This document shows, one piece after another, positions 11,015 through 52,124 of a stretch of 64,000 bases of DNA (positions are counted from its first letter, which is position 1; each line of letters begins with the position of its first letter). The DNA comes from Adiantum capillus-veneris (Eukaryota; Streptophyta; Polypodiopsida; Polypodiales; Pteridaceae). Made by a program: the position numbers and the translations under genes. A model generated the notes under the pieces. It was not told the origin of the DNA. It worked only from the letters and a program-made list of their open reading frames with translations, and did not search any database. The DNA lies in NCBI GenBank assembly GCA_014529385.2, contig CM043945.1, forward strand, positions 146,966,241 to 147,030,240, written 5' to 3'.

Positions 11015-14000
11015 ATGTCTGACGGTTTTAGTCAGATTGCACTGAGAAGCTTGAGAAAAATAACTACCCTGTATGGAAGTTCAGAATAACAAATTTCCTA
11101 AAAGGAAAAGGTTATTGGAACTATGTAGAAGGAGACAATGAAAAGGAACCAGAGATTCCCGAGGCAAATGCTACAGCAGAACAAAGGAAAGCTTTGAGGG
11201 ACTGGCAACAAGGCCAGAGCAAAGTGATGTATTGTCTTTCTATGAGAATCACAGATGGCATGATGGGCTATCTACAGGATGTTGAAACCCCCGCCATTGC
11301 ATGGAAAAACTTAGGCAGAGTGTTCGAGGTAAACACCAAGGCCGGGAAGCTTCAACTAAAGTCGGAGCTAAATCAGGTTAAGAGGAACAACCTCTCCATC
11401 TGATTATGCTTTGAAGATTAAGAGTATCATTGAGGCTCTTGGATCTATTAAAGTCTCAGTGGAAGACAATGGCATTGTCCGTGCATGCTTGGATGGTCTA
11501 GGAGATGAGTATGTACATTTCAGGTCTTCCATGAATACAAGAGATGACATCCCCGTGTTCCAAGATTTGATTTCTATGGTTATTCTTGAGGAGAAGAACC
11601 TTGGTCTTGACACATCTTCTTCTCGTGGAAGAAATAGGTCTGAATAGGCCTTCTATTCTAACTCCAACAGAGGTAGAGGTAGAGGTCATGGTCGAGGCCC
11701 AAGTGGTTGCAGGGGCCAATTTCAAGAAGGTCAATCAAATCAAAACAATACAGGTGGCAGGGGAAACAAGTCTCAAGGCACGGGAAGTCAAAGAGGTCGT
11801 GGTGCAGGATCAAGCAGGCAGCAACATACTACATATAGCAGAGAATGTTGGACTTGTGGTGAAAGAGGTCACATGTCATGTGACTGTCCAAAGGGAAAAG
11901 CAAGTGGAAAGAGAGAACAGGGCAACTATGCATCTACTAGCAGAGATGCAGATGACAGCAAAAACGAGCGCATGTTTGTTATGCAGCATGTAATGAATAC
12001 AATGACTACAGAGAATTCCACCCAAGATGATGTTTGGTATGTGGATTCAGGTGCCTCTAATCACATGACGTCTCGTGGAGAGTGGTTTAGAGATATGCGC
12101 AAACCAGATGTGTCAGGCTATGTGCAGACAGGAGATGACACATCTCACCCCATTGCTCATGTAGGGGACATACCTCTAAATACAAAGAGTGGGAAATCAA
12201 AGTACTTAGCAGATGTACTTCATGTCCCAAACATTACAAAGGATCTTGTTTTTGTTGGACAAATGGTTGAGCAGGGTTTGCAGGCTCGCTTCAATCCAAA
12301 TGGTTGTTATGTAGAAGATTTCCAGAATGGATGTAAGCTGATCACAGAGGACAAATGTGTGGGCAGAATGTTTACGCTGAATGTAGACATGCCTGAGGTA
12401 AAAGCTGCATTATTTGCACAGGGCACAGGTGTTGTGGCTGATGTTGACACTTGGGACAAACGCATTGGCCATGTCAATGAGTAGAGATTGCGCAGCATGC
12501 AATCAAAACAGATTGTAAAAGGTTTGCCCAAATTCAAGGTGGATGGTATGCATAAAGTGTATGCAGCATGCCAGTTTGGAAAACAGTCAAAGGGCTCATT
12601 TCCACATGAGCGCAATGTATGTAAAAATCCACTTGAGGTGGTGCACACAGATGTTTGGGGTCCAACCGATACTGCAAGTATACATGGTTGCAGGTATTAT
12701 GTCTCTTTCATTGATGACCATACAAGGAAAGTATGGGTCTACTTCATGCGTAACAAAAGTGAAGTGTTTGGTCATTTTCAGGACTTCAAAGTCATGATTG
12801 AGAAGGAGACAGATATGCAAATCAACACATTGAGGTCAGATGGAGGGGGAGAGTACTTCTCCAATGATTTTTCAGATTTTCTTCGAATGCATGGTATATG
12901 CAGGCAGTTTACATGCAGATATACTCCACAGCAGAATGGGGTCACAGAAAGGAAAAACAGGCACATTGCAGAGGTTACACGTGCATTGATGAATGAGAAG
13001 AACATGCCTCATCATTTCTGGGCTGAAGCTGTAAATACAACTGTGTACATTATGAACAGGACACCTACAGCTGCGGTGCATGATGTAACACCTGAGGAAA
13101 AGTTTACAGGTACAAAGCCTGATTTGGCACACTTGAAAGTGTTTGGCTGCATAGCTTACGTGCATGTACCAGATGAGTTTCATAGGAAATTGGATCCTAA
13201 AGCAGAGAAATGTATTCTTATGGGATATTCCCTTGAACAAAAGGGGTACAGGTGCTACAATCCTACTACACGAGAATTACGAGTGAGCAGAGATGTAGTC
13301 TTTGATGAGATGAGCAGCTGGTACAGTAATGCACATGGCACTATTGGGGCTGATGTAAAAGATGATGTGGTTGTACAAAATGTGAGTCCATAGTCACAGG
13401 TTTTGAGTGGACCACAAGAGTCGTCTTCTCGTGGCTCTGTTGAGAAGCCATGGAATGGTAGACTACGTACGCAAGTTACTCCACCAGTAGGTACAGGGAA
13501 TGTATCACGGAAAGGAAAGGAAAAGTTTGATGAACCTTCCTTTATGGATGATGCATCATTAGGTTTTTCACATGTAGACATGGATTCAAATGGTTCTGAA
13601 CAAAGTCTTGATGAGGAATTTGGAATTCCGGCTGTCAGGACACCTGGTGTAAGGAAAGTACAAGAAGATGCTAGAGGGCAAAGGAGTGACCCAGGACCGC
13701 GCACATCTAACAGAGTCAGAAATCTAGTTCAGAAATTGACTTAGGATGGGTATCTAGCGCATCACCAAGCCTACATGGCTAAGGTGATACAGGATGTGGA
13801 GCCCACATGTTTTGAGGATGCAGTTGGAAATGTGCATTGGGATGATGCAATGAATGAAGAGATGACTGCATTGGAAGCAAATGACACATGGGAGTTGGTG
13901 CCATTGCCAAGTGGCAAGAAAGCTATTGGCTGTAAATGGGTGTATAAAACTAAGCATAAGGCTGATGGTAACATTGAGCGTCACAAGGCAAGGCTGGTCG

Positions 14001-15346
14001 CAAAGGGTTATGCACAGACATATGGCATAGACTATGAGAAGACCTTTGCTCCAGTGGCAAAGATGATGATTGTGAGAGTTGTCATAGCAGTGGCTACATC
14101 TAGAGGATGGATTATGCATCAAATGGATGTAAAGAATGCCTTCTTGAATGGTGAGTTGCAAGAGGAAGTGTATATAGATCAGCCACCTAGTTATGTCGAT
14201 CCAGGTTACCCAGATTATGTATGCAGGCTTCTCAAAGATTTGTATGGTTTGAAGCAAGGCTCTAGAGCATGGTATGACAGGATTGCCAAGTATCTTGTCA
14301 GTATTGGGTTTAGGAGAGCTCATGTTGATCATTCACTCTATGTACGTGAGAGTGATGTGGGGATTGTGGTCATTACCATATATGTAGATGACATTATTAT
14401 TGTGGGTGACAATGCTATGGAGATTGACCATGTGAAGGGTCTTCTCAAACAGGAGTTTGAAATGAAATATTTAGGCGAGTTGTGCTACTTTCTTGGCATT
14501 GAGGTGATCAGGACTCCAGAGGGTGTATGGCTGTCACAGAGACAATATGCTTTGGACATGTTGTCAAAGTATGGTATGCCTGATTGTAAGCCAATTTCTA
14601 TTCCCTTGGATGTGAATGCAAAGCTGAGTGCAGAGAAGGGTGATGTTGTTGAGGATGTCAAGATGTACAGGAAGATTGTGGGTGGTAGTCTAATCTATTT
14701 GACTATCACGAGGGTAAACTTGAGCTACACAGTAGACTTGAGCTACACAGTAGGCTTGGAGAGTCAGTTCATGCAGCTTCCGAGGAAACCACATTTGGAT
14801 GGAGTACGACGCACACTTCGGTATGTGCAAGGGACTCTTGACTACACATTGTTCTATGCAGCAGATGTGCCATTAGCATTGTATGGGTATACAGATGCAG
14901 ATTGGGCAGGTAGCATTGTTGATAGGAGATCTACGAGTGGCTTCATGTTCTCTTTTGGGAGTGCTGCTGTTACTTGGAGCAGCAAAAAGCAGCCTACGGT
15001 TGCTTTATCGAGCACAGAGGCCGAGTACAGAGGTGCAGCAGTTGCGGCGTGCGAGGTAGCTTGGCTACGCACATTACTTGAGGACTTTGGAGTGCAGGTG
15101 GACCAACAGATTTTCATCCATTGTGACAACCTCAGCAGCATGCAGTTGGCTAGGAACCCAGTGTTCCATGCCAGGACCAAGCACATAGAGGTCCATTACC
15201 ACTACGTTCGAGAGCGAGTGTTGGTGGGCGACATCGACTTGGTCTACGTCAGCACAGAGGAGCAGATAGCGGATATCTTTACCAAGGCCCTCGTAGCTGA
15301 GAAGCTTCGACGTTTCCGGACTATGCTTGGACTCTGCGACATGTAG
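11015..15346 (+). pseudogene. copia B gag-pol polyprotein with four in-frame TAG codons
   Basis: The reading starts at ATG 11015. A frameshift near 11040 and a second near 11401 disturb gag. From 11411 one frame runs to the stop at 15346, interrupted only by TAG at 11645, 12482, 13391 and 13742. In order it shows a Gly/Arg-rich tract, a CCHC zinc knuckle (about 11848-11889), an intact V-D-S-G-A protease site (about 12044), integrase (H-T-D at about 12648, S-D-G-G-G-E-Y at about 12838, T-E-R-K-N at about 12947), reverse transcriptase with Y-V-D-D at about 14384, and RNase H (D-A-D-W at about 14897, E-A-E-Y at about 15019, C-D-N at about 15123). The last block, 13775-15346, is 523 codons without a stop. 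It is the best-preserved pol in the window, but it cannot make a full polyprotein without readthrough. Confidence 0.93.
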
Positions 15347-15360
15347 AGCTCGAGGGGGAG

Positions 15361-15681
15361 TGTTGAGATGTCGAGCTCTACATCTTGAGCTGGCATCCAC
15401 TACGGGTCTTGGCCGCTTACGGCATTTACTCATTGGCGCATTAGGTGACCGACACGGAGGATCTCTGCCAGTGATTCTACAGCTGGACTACACTTATAGT
15501 GCCATCCTAGTACGCTTCTAGCGATTTCACACTTAGTGACCGCATGTACATATGTGCTACTTTTCAGCTTTAGCACTTAGTCCTTTTGTACTCTCTTTTC
15601 TGTGAGAAGAAGAAGAAGCTTTCCATCTCTGTAAGGTGTGTGCTTGTCTTGTCTAACTCTCTTGCATCCTCATTCTTTACA
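15361..15681 (+). repeat. 3' LTR of copia B
   Basis: 321 bp, the same length as the 5' LTR, preceded by the purine tract CGAGGGGGAG. After it the interrupted coding region of element A resumes. Confidence 0.93.
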
Positions 15682-17530
15682 TTTTCAGTGGTGGAAGTTT
15701 GAATGTAAACTCCAATGAGGCAAATGTACAGCTTGTGGGGGTTTCAGAAAATGTTATAGATCAGCCTATTACTGATGTAGATGTACATGATGTACTTGAT
15801 GAGGAAAGGGCTGAAAATGAGCAGGCTAGAGGTATGCCAAAATGGCTGGTGCATACATTGCATGATAGTAAATTGGATGCACCTTTGTCTAGTCGTACTC
15901 ATTCAGGCTCTCGGCATGCATCTTATGCATCAGATTGTTATGCTTTGGCTGTGTCTAGCTTACATGATGTTGAGGAACCTCTGTCTTTTGATGAAGCACA
16001 AAATTCAAAAAATTGGATGGCTACCATGCAATCAGAATATGATGCACTTATAGAAAATGACACATGGACTTTATGTGATTTGCCTCTTGGCAAAAAGGCC
16101 ATTGGTACAAAGTGGGTTTACATGTTGAAACACAAGCCGGATGGTGAGATTGATCGCCATAAGGCTCGACTTGTTGCAAAGGGTTATGCACAGCAAAAAG
16201 GCATAGATTATGAAGAGACTTCTGCTCCCACTTGTCGTATGACTACTGTGTGTTTTCTATGTGCATTGGCAACTCATTTTGGTTGGGATGTACATCAATT
16301 AGACATTGTTCACTGCTTTCTTGAATGGTGACATATTTGAGGAAGTTTATGTAACGCAGCCTTGTGGTTTTGTCAAGAAAGGACAAGAGGACAAAGTGTG
16401 CAGATGTAAGAAGGCTTTGTATGGGTTGAAGCAATCTCCTCGTGCTTGGTATGAGAAAGCTGACACTCATTTGGTCAAACAAGAATTTTGTAAACAGTCC
16501 AACAGAAAGCACATTGTATGTAAAAGCGTGAGGGTGATGTACTTTTCATTGTGATTCTTTATGTAGATGATTTGCTAATCACTCAACCAAATGAGAGACA
16601 TATTGTTGAATTTAAGGGTGATTTGAATGCTACTTTCAAGATGAAAGATTTGGGGTTGTTGCATCATTACTTGGGTATACAGTATAAGCAGTGTGATGGT
16701 GGTATTGCCTTGACATGTCAGAAAAGTTACATAGAGACATTGCTATGTAAGTTTGGACTTGAGGATTGCAAACCTATTGCCACTCCCATGGAAATAGGTT
16801 AAAAGTGGAGTCTACATGATGTTGGTGATCCTACTTGATGTCACTCTTTACCAACTAATGTTGGCTGCCTCCTTTATGTATGCAACACGAGGCCAGATAT
16901 TCAGTTTGCAGTCTCACAAGTCAACAGATTTATGCATAGCCTAGGGTCTAAGCATTGGCAGGCTGTCAAGAGTATTTTTCGCTACCTTAGTGGCACTTTA
17001 CATCTTTGCTTGTTTTATCCCAAGGGGGGATCATTGCTGCCACACTTACATGCTTTTTGGACTCAGATTGGGCTGGTTGTTTTGACATGCGAGTGTCCAC
17101 AATTGGTTTTTGTTTCATGCTTGTAGGCAATTCATGTATATCATGGTTGAGCAGGAAGCAACCTACTATGGACACTTTGAGTTGTGAGGCTGAGTACAGG
17201 GCAGCCTTCACAACTACAGTTGAGTGTGTATGGCTCAGACGCCTTATGGTTGATTTGGGTGTTGGGCAAGACACTGCTAACACTATCTACAGTGACAGTA
17301 GAGGGCATAGGCAGTTGTGAGGAACCCAATTTTTCATGCTCGCACAAAGCACATTGAGGTGCATCACCACTATGTCAAGGAGAGGCTTTGAGCAGGAGAG
17401 ATCAGCTTGGCTTATGTACCAACACATGACAACCTTGGAGATCTTTTCACAAAGGCATTGTCTCGTGAGAATCTCAAAGCTTTCCACAAAGCTTTGGGCT
17501 TACTTCCCTTTGTGGATTGATCATGTCCTC
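15682..17530 (+). pseudogene. copia A reverse transcriptase and RNase H (after insertion B)
   Basis: Continuation of element A. The open parts are 15699-16331, 16306-16554 and 16551-16802. They hold the linker, the reverse transcriptase start (N-D-T-W, G-T-K-W-V-Y, K-A-R-L-V-A-K-G), and Y-V-D-D at about 16560. RNase H relics follow at 16860-17510 with W-L-S-R-K-Q-P and C-E-A-E-Y motifs. Frameshifts near 16325, 16500 and 17030-17330 and a stop at about 16801 make it non-functional. It aligns throughout with element C on the opposite strand. Confidence 0.87.
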
Positions 17531-17595
17531 AGGGCATGGCACTTCCCTTTACTCATGTGCCAGCTCTCGTTCACCGCATCACTCTAGGGGAGACT

Positions 17596-17822
17596 TGTTA
17601 CCATATACATGTGGTAGTGATGTGTGTGAACACACTAGGACCGCCGGGGTATTTTTTCCCTCTTTAGGAGGTTTTTTACCCCGTGCATTGTATATACGCC
17701 CATCACTCTAGGGCTATCTATCTTTCCATTGCACACTAAGTGATACACTCTCTTTTGTGTGCCTTGAGCTTCCTTCTCCTTCTCCAAGCTGTGTGCGTTT
17801 CTCTGCAACCCTAATTCCAACA
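17596..17822 (+). repeat. 3' LTR of copia A
   Basis: 227 bp, TGTTACC to CCAACA, the same length as the element C LTR at 60880-61106. It is followed by the GGGGT target duplication. Confidence 0.92.
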
Positions 17823-18933
17823 GGGGTCACACTGAATCTCGTAGAGCTACTCTGGAGCTTCGTTTTGATAAAAAATGTTTTTGAATTCGATACTGGTAGC
17901 TCAAGTTATGGCCAAAATAGTCAATCTGTGTCTGGAGACTTTATACGCGTATGATGTCTACTCACTCAAAATTGCTCCAAAATTCAATTGTAGACTCTCC
18001 TTGATGTAATCTAACCACTTCAAGTCTTAGTTTGTGAATCTAACACTTTTAGATAGGTCTATCAGCCCTTTTTCTGTTTGTTTCTTGCAACTTCTCGGGT
18101 GGGTTTACTAAGCCAAAAGTGATCCAAATGGAATGAAACTTGGTCTCTAGGCTTATTCTATGAAGGCAAACACTTCTGTGAGCTCAAATGTGAGTTTTGA
18201 CCTCTAATTTGGCACTTGAAACATCATACATGTATAATGTCTTTTATGGAAAAATGATGCGACTTTTGTTTCAGTGACTCTTTATCACTCAAGCAACTCT
18301 CAGCAACTTTCAAAATTCAATTTGAACACTTTTTGTTCAAGTTATGGCAAATACAGTATGAACCTTGCCCAATTTTGTCTTTTGGAAGTTTTTAGCCCAA
18401 ATATGCTCCAAATGCAATGATTTTTTGGCTAGGGACTTCTTTTGTGCTCTAGGACACTAGGGTATACTCAAATGTCTGATTTGACCCAGATTTGGCCTTC
18501 AAGATATCATACGCGTATGATGTCTTTTGGCTCAAAATTCACATATTTCTACCCAAGGTACTCCTTGATGCATATGACAAGAATATGTGATCACAACAAA
18601 TTTTCGATGTCAAAGGGTGTACTAATTAATGGCTTTTCAATCCATTGATTCTTTCAATATCCTCCTTTTGAGTTTCAACAAGAAGTATAACATTTCCCTT
18701 ATTTGTGATCAATTGCAATCCCTACATTCCATCATTATACATTACAATGATATGCCCACTTGTGACTCGGTGTCATAGTTTATGTATCATTATGTGCTCC
18801 ATATGATTGACTTCTTTGTGAGGTGTTTTTACATTATTGAGTGGTGCATTAAGGTTCTTTCTCCAGTCCTCATATGCTTTACTATGATATATTTTGTTTC
18901 ATAAGAATATGACTTTCATACACAAAACATAAT
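17823..18933. repeat. diverged tandem repeats, about 280 bp apart
   Basis: Three weakly similar blocks, centred near 17945, 18225 and 18505, share the pattern T-C-A-T-A-C-x-x-G-T-A-T-(A/G)-A-T-G-T-C-T followed by a CTCAAAAT-like run. They also share phrases such as CAAGTTATGG and GCTCCAAA. No gene is visible. This may be old LTR sequence into which element A inserted. Confidence 0.4.
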
Positions 18934-18968
<35 letters not shown>

Positions 18969-18969
18969 G
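18934..18969. repeat. (AT)n microsatellite
   Basis: About 36 bp of alternating A and T with one interruption. Confidence 0.9.
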
Positions 18970-19180
18970 ATCTTATCTTTGATTTTATCAACCATAGAAT
19001 ATACAATGAATCTTTCTTTTTATTCTGGACCTCCCAGGCTACCCATTCTTTGTGCGCCGGTCCTCAATTGCAATTATGAGAGATGCAAGTGTTTAGAACT
19101 TCTTTTAAGTTGTATGAAGAATAACAATATTCTCGAAACATCTAAGTTGAAATATTAGTGTTCTCTACCAGATAAAAATA

Positions 19181-19181
<1 letters not shown>

Positions 19182-19219
<38 letters not shown>
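19182..19219. repeat. (GA)n microsatellite at a LINE 3' end
   Basis: About 19 GA units. Read on the minus strand, it directly follows a sequence resembling the 3' end of the LINE at 26342-30121. Confidence 0.9.
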
Positions 19220-19223
<4 letters not shown>

Positions 19224-19830
19224 TCGTCCACGGAGGTCAGATATGACCCATGGTACCAAAGAAAAAAAACATTACAGCGATCCCTTTGGATGAAGCATAA
19301 GTACATATCAATTAAGGACTGAGGGTCCATCAAGAGAGTGACGGAAGAGAAAAGGGAAAGGGATAAAAACTAAGGGGGGATGGGTGAGGGGGAAGCTAAT
19401 TTGGGAGTTCGAAACTCTTGCATGTCGGCTTTACCACCTCGGTAGACTGCCCATTTACCTTGTTTGAGGACTTCATGCATTTTCTTGAGCTCATTGGCTT
19501 TGGCCTTGAGTTGATTCGGGGTCGATTCTTCGGCAATCCAGAAATTTTTTCCCTTGCGAAGATGAGACTGGCGTAGTAACTTCCACCGCTCTTCCTTGTC
19601 CTTGAAAGTGAGGATACAATGCTCGGGTGGTACCTTTCTATGCGTGTCATTGATCCAAGAGACGGTCTCTGGCTTGATATTTACTGGTTGGAGAATATCG
19701 TTGAGATTGAAAATTGCTTCTTCAAGAGTGTCCTCATCTATGCACCATGGTGAGTGGATCCCCCCAATCTTGACCTTGAGGCCCAAGGATTCTTGTACCG
19801 GATTTTCTTGTAGTGCTGCTTGATTTTGTT
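19220..19830 (-). pseudogene. LINE ORF1-like fragment with 3' tail
   Basis: The minus-strand segment 19370-19786 (138 codons, no ATG at its start) ends in a stop. Its middle resembles the RNA-binding region of L1-type ORF1 proteins: a T-F-K-D-K-E-E-R run, then basic residues, W-I-A-E-E-S-T-P-x-Q-L, a charged helix, then W-A-V-Y-R-G-G-K. The 3' end on the minus strand (GACGATAAAT, then CT repeats) resembles the end of the larger LINE. It is probably an internally deleted or short LINE copy. ORF1-like assignment from pattern only. Confidence 0.5.
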
Positions 19831-19952
19831 ATCAATCTTTTCGTGTGTTGCCTCCTGGATTCTTTTTGGGCTGCCTTGACAGAATCACTGAGCGAGAGAG
19901 AAGAAGAAGAAGAAGAAGAAGAAGAGAATTTTTAACGTCGTAGAAAACTATC

Positions 19953-19954
<2 letters not shown>

Positions 19955-20009
<55 letters not shown>
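19955..20009. repeat. (GA)n microsatellite
   Basis: About 27 GA units, preceded at 19905-19925 by a GAA-rich run. Confidence 0.9.
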
Positions 20010-20011
<2 letters not shown>

Positions 20012-21728
20012 TACTTACCACTTTGCAATAAATCTACTTGTTGAGCCGTGCGTGTGTGCATGCGGAGAGGTGAGAGGAGAGACATAGAGGAGAGGCTTAT
20101 GGGTGGAACCACACAATAAAGAGTGTGTACTTAGGGTTCCCTTTATTGGTTATATAAAGGAGAGAAGAATAATAAGTTAGTGTTAGTGTAAGGGATTGAT
20201 GAGCACCACTATGGTCTCGTTACCCCAACACTACTTATGTTGTTTATATACTAATGGGGTTTTATGAAGCTAAGCATATGTAAATATATATATTTTTATT
20301 GAATTCTTTTGTTTTAAAAGTGTATTAGATCTTGGCCAATGGATCCAACACGAATGCCATACATTCTATCATTTATAAAATGAAAACATGTTATTTAGAG
20401 ATAATATATTTGCTAAAAAACTAAAACATAGAATGTTGTGTCTCGATATTTATGCAATCAAGAAGTAGGAGATTGCATAACATTGCTAGAAGCTCACGCA
20501 CTGAAAGGTTCCTTTTTTGCTTTTATTTAAGAGAAGCTTGAGAGACAATGCTTTGGTAGGAAAATCCTTGATGATGTTTTCCCTTCATGGCTGAATAGTG
20601 TTAATACTATATCCTTTATAAATCGTCCATAGCAAAATTTCAAACTGGGATTGATTTACATGGTATATGCTAGATTAGAGGAAGAAAACCTCAACGTTAC
20701 CTCAGCGTCAATCCGTATCTTTGCATTGAAAATCTATCAATCCTACAAAATTTGCCTCCTTGTCGGTAATTTCGAAAAGAAAGGTGTTCTATTTATATTC
20801 TTTTAGTAGGCAGTAAAAAGGGTTTAGAATTTATAGCTCAACTTTTTTTTTCTCTTATATGTCAATACCCATTAAACATGCAGTATGAACATATGAAGTA
20901 GGTTTTTCCCTTAGCCTTAAAGCATTTTATGAAAAATTTGAGGAATTTTTTGAATTTGGGAAAATTTTCAATCAAAAAGGTATCATGAATCTTGAGGCAT
21001 AGCATTAACTTTGAGAGGTAAAGCATTTGTTTCTCAAAATTTTGTATCTCAGAACTTAAGTGCATCATGTGCAAGGATAGGAAAGATTGTTAGCCTCTAT
21101 ACATTCTTTTACTAGTTCTAAGATTAGACGATGGAACAAATCAATGCATACAAGTTGTGTATTTGTTTGTATGTATATATTGACTTGTCTCATAAAACTA
21201 GTTTTGACCTTGCCGATGAGACAAATCAATGTACATTTGTTTGTATGTCATGGTTAAAATCAATTGTAGAAAAGGTGGGAGTCAAATTGTGCTTCAGGTA
21301 ATCCATGCTATCTACATGTTGGAATAGATGGGAGTCAAGTGATCCCTCTAAGCCTTGTGCCCATGCTATCTCTTGTATACTTTGGGGTACAAGCATGCTC
21401 AAGGATGAGAGAGGAGAGGTGCTTTTGTCAATCATGCAAGTCAGGACATCCTCTTAGGAGATTCAAGTTTTTCTTTTCAGATTCATGTATAGCAAGCAAC
21501 ATCATTTGCAAAAACCCCGCGGTATAGTGTATAATAACCGGCAAAAATTGTAAAATTCCGGCTACATTTTAAGCTTGCCTTGAAAAAAAGCGGTAAAATT
21601 TTCCTAGTTTTGCTGAAAATACTAGCAAATGCTTCCAAAGCCTGACCAAAAATTTGAAACAGTTTTAAGTGTGCCCTTATTTTCTTCGGTTAGGAAAAAT
21701 GTTTTTGGCAAACCCTGGCAGGCAATTG
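20010..21728. other. no gene seen; 3' flank of TFIIF-alpha
   Basis: AT-rich sequence without coding pattern on either strand. The minus-strand sequence below 21729 would hold the TFIIF-alpha 3' untranslated region. I see no convincing poly(A) signal, only AATAAG near 21683. A near-direct repeat of about 35 bp around GATGAGACAAATCAATG lies near 21130-21240. Confidence 0.4.
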
Positions 21729-50802
<29,074 letters not shown>

Positions 50803-52124
50803 TGCTTCTGCGAGTCTTTCGCTCTGTCGTCGATCCGTATGCCGGTCGCGCTAGTAAGCTGACATTTGCTAGCAGCAACTATATTAACAGAACTTCACAA
50901 GTGTTTTTCAGTAGGCCATCCGACCATGCAGTGCTGCCAAAAAATGGAAAATTATAGTGTGATTATAGCTCAATCAAAAAACGATTTAACTTTTTTTGGT
51001 GGGTCAATTGTAGGTAGGAGGTACCCAATTGTAGAAAATCAAAAAATCGATCATTAGTGGAAAGTGGGAAAAATAAAATATTTGTGAAAGGGTGCTAAGT
51101 AGAGTTGGTTTAAGAAATTAATCTGCATAAAATTATCGTGGTAGCGCAGTTCAAGAGTGTCGCTCTATGTGTGTGCGTGAGATGATGGTCTACAGATGGA
51201 AACACAGTGTCAATCTTTGTACTGCTTGCATGCAGGGCAAGTGCGCATGAGGGGTGCAGTGCAGAGGAAAGAGGGCGACTCAGCTTTGTAGGGTGTGAAG
51301 GAGGCAGAAGAGGGCGAGGAGAGCAGGGGAAACCAAGACCATGGTAGGAGGCGGGAGCCATGGAGGAGATTGCCATGGGAAGGGCCGTGGAGATAAGGGC
51401 GACGACAAGGCAGCTGTAGCCATAGGCGTAGACCTAGGTGGAGCGTAGGTTGTAGAGGGCGAGGGAGCTTGGACAAAAAGGGAGGGGGATCTTTTGAGTA
51501 TCTCGTATGTTTTATTTGTTAGGAACCAGTAGGACCCAGTAGAGTAATATACCAGCTGGTGGAAAATGAAAAAATCTCTCATTAAACAAGATTATTGGCT
51601 TCAGAGCGCACAAAGTGTGAGAGAAGGTCACATGGGGGGGGGGGGGGTGCAAGGTCGCTCAAAGAGGGGGTAGAGGCATGGTGAAGGAGGGGAGCTGGGC
51701 AGTGCAAAACTCCCGCAAGAGAAAGGAGGAGACCTTAGCAAGGGCGGCAACGGCCACGCGCAAGGGAGCCGGTAGCAGTGGGCGCATTAATATGGAGTCG
51801 CTCCTACCTTGTCTTATTTATAAGTATGGGATGCTGGCTTTGATAGCATCAAGTCGATGTTGGGTTGGCTACGTTAGCATCTCCCAAAATTGTTACGTGC
51901 AGCTGCTTGTGTTTGAATCCTCCGCTTCCTACCTTTTGTAGGGATGGGACCCACGAGAGAGATCTCAGGTCGAAGCATTAGCATTCGGAGCGGATCTCGA
52001 GGAGGTGTCACATGAATGAATGAATAAAATATCGAGAGAGCCAGTAGGAGAGTTTTGGTGTGTCAATTGTATAATGTGTCCCACAATAAAAAAAATTAAC
52101 AAATATGGAGAATGTGTTGGCGCG
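50803..52124 (-). promoter_or_regulatory. 5' flank of TFIIF-alpha; no other gene seen
   Basis: Presumed 5' untranslated region and promoter on the minus strand. A weak TATA-like TTAATATAG lies about 80 bp upstream of the ATG. The 51100-52000 part has G-rich runs (for example 13 G at about 51634) and no convincing coding sequence. The promoter is therefore confined to about 1.3 kb before a CACTA relic. Confidence 0.4.

Larger units (their letters stand above)
10434..15681 (+). mobile_element. Ty1/copia LTR retrotransposon B, nested in A
   Basis: Two 321-bp LTRs (10434-10754 and 15361-15681), TGTTGAG to TTTACA, differ at about 8 positions by eye (about 2.5 percent). A canonical TGGTATCAGAGC primer site follows the 5' LTR and a purine-rich CGAGGGGGAG precedes the 3' LTR. 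The flanking 5-mers are TTTTG and TTTTC, a target duplication with one mismatch. Element C carries the uninterrupted target at about 63005, which supports the insertion point. Gag-pol is one reading frame from about 11411 to 15346, broken only by four TAG codons. Confidence 0.95.
7493..17822 (+). mobile_element. Ty1/copia LTR retrotransposon A, interrupted by element B
   Basis: Element A has a 164-bp 5' LTR (7493-7656) and a 227-bp 3' LTR (17596-17822), both starting TGTTACCA and ending CCAACA. Perfect 5-bp target duplications, GGGGT, lie at 7488-7492 and 17823-17827. The order gag, protease, integrase, reverse transcriptase, RNase H marks the copia superfamily. The coding region has several frameshifts and stops and is split by element B at 10434-15681. 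The 5' LTR lacks about 60 bp that the 3' LTR has. Element C at 60880-64000 belongs to the same family and is closely similar. Confidence 0.93.

Noticed and set aside
19370..19786. Independent small host gene on the minus strand
   Set aside because: It has no ATG, and the ORF1-like pattern plus the LINE-type 3' end with a CT tail fit a LINE fragment better.
51130..51960. tRNA- or SINE-like boxes (GTAGCGCAGTTCAAGAG and GTTTGAATCC)
   Set aside because: The two boxes are too far apart, no cloverleaf can be drawn, and no A-tail or target duplication is present.
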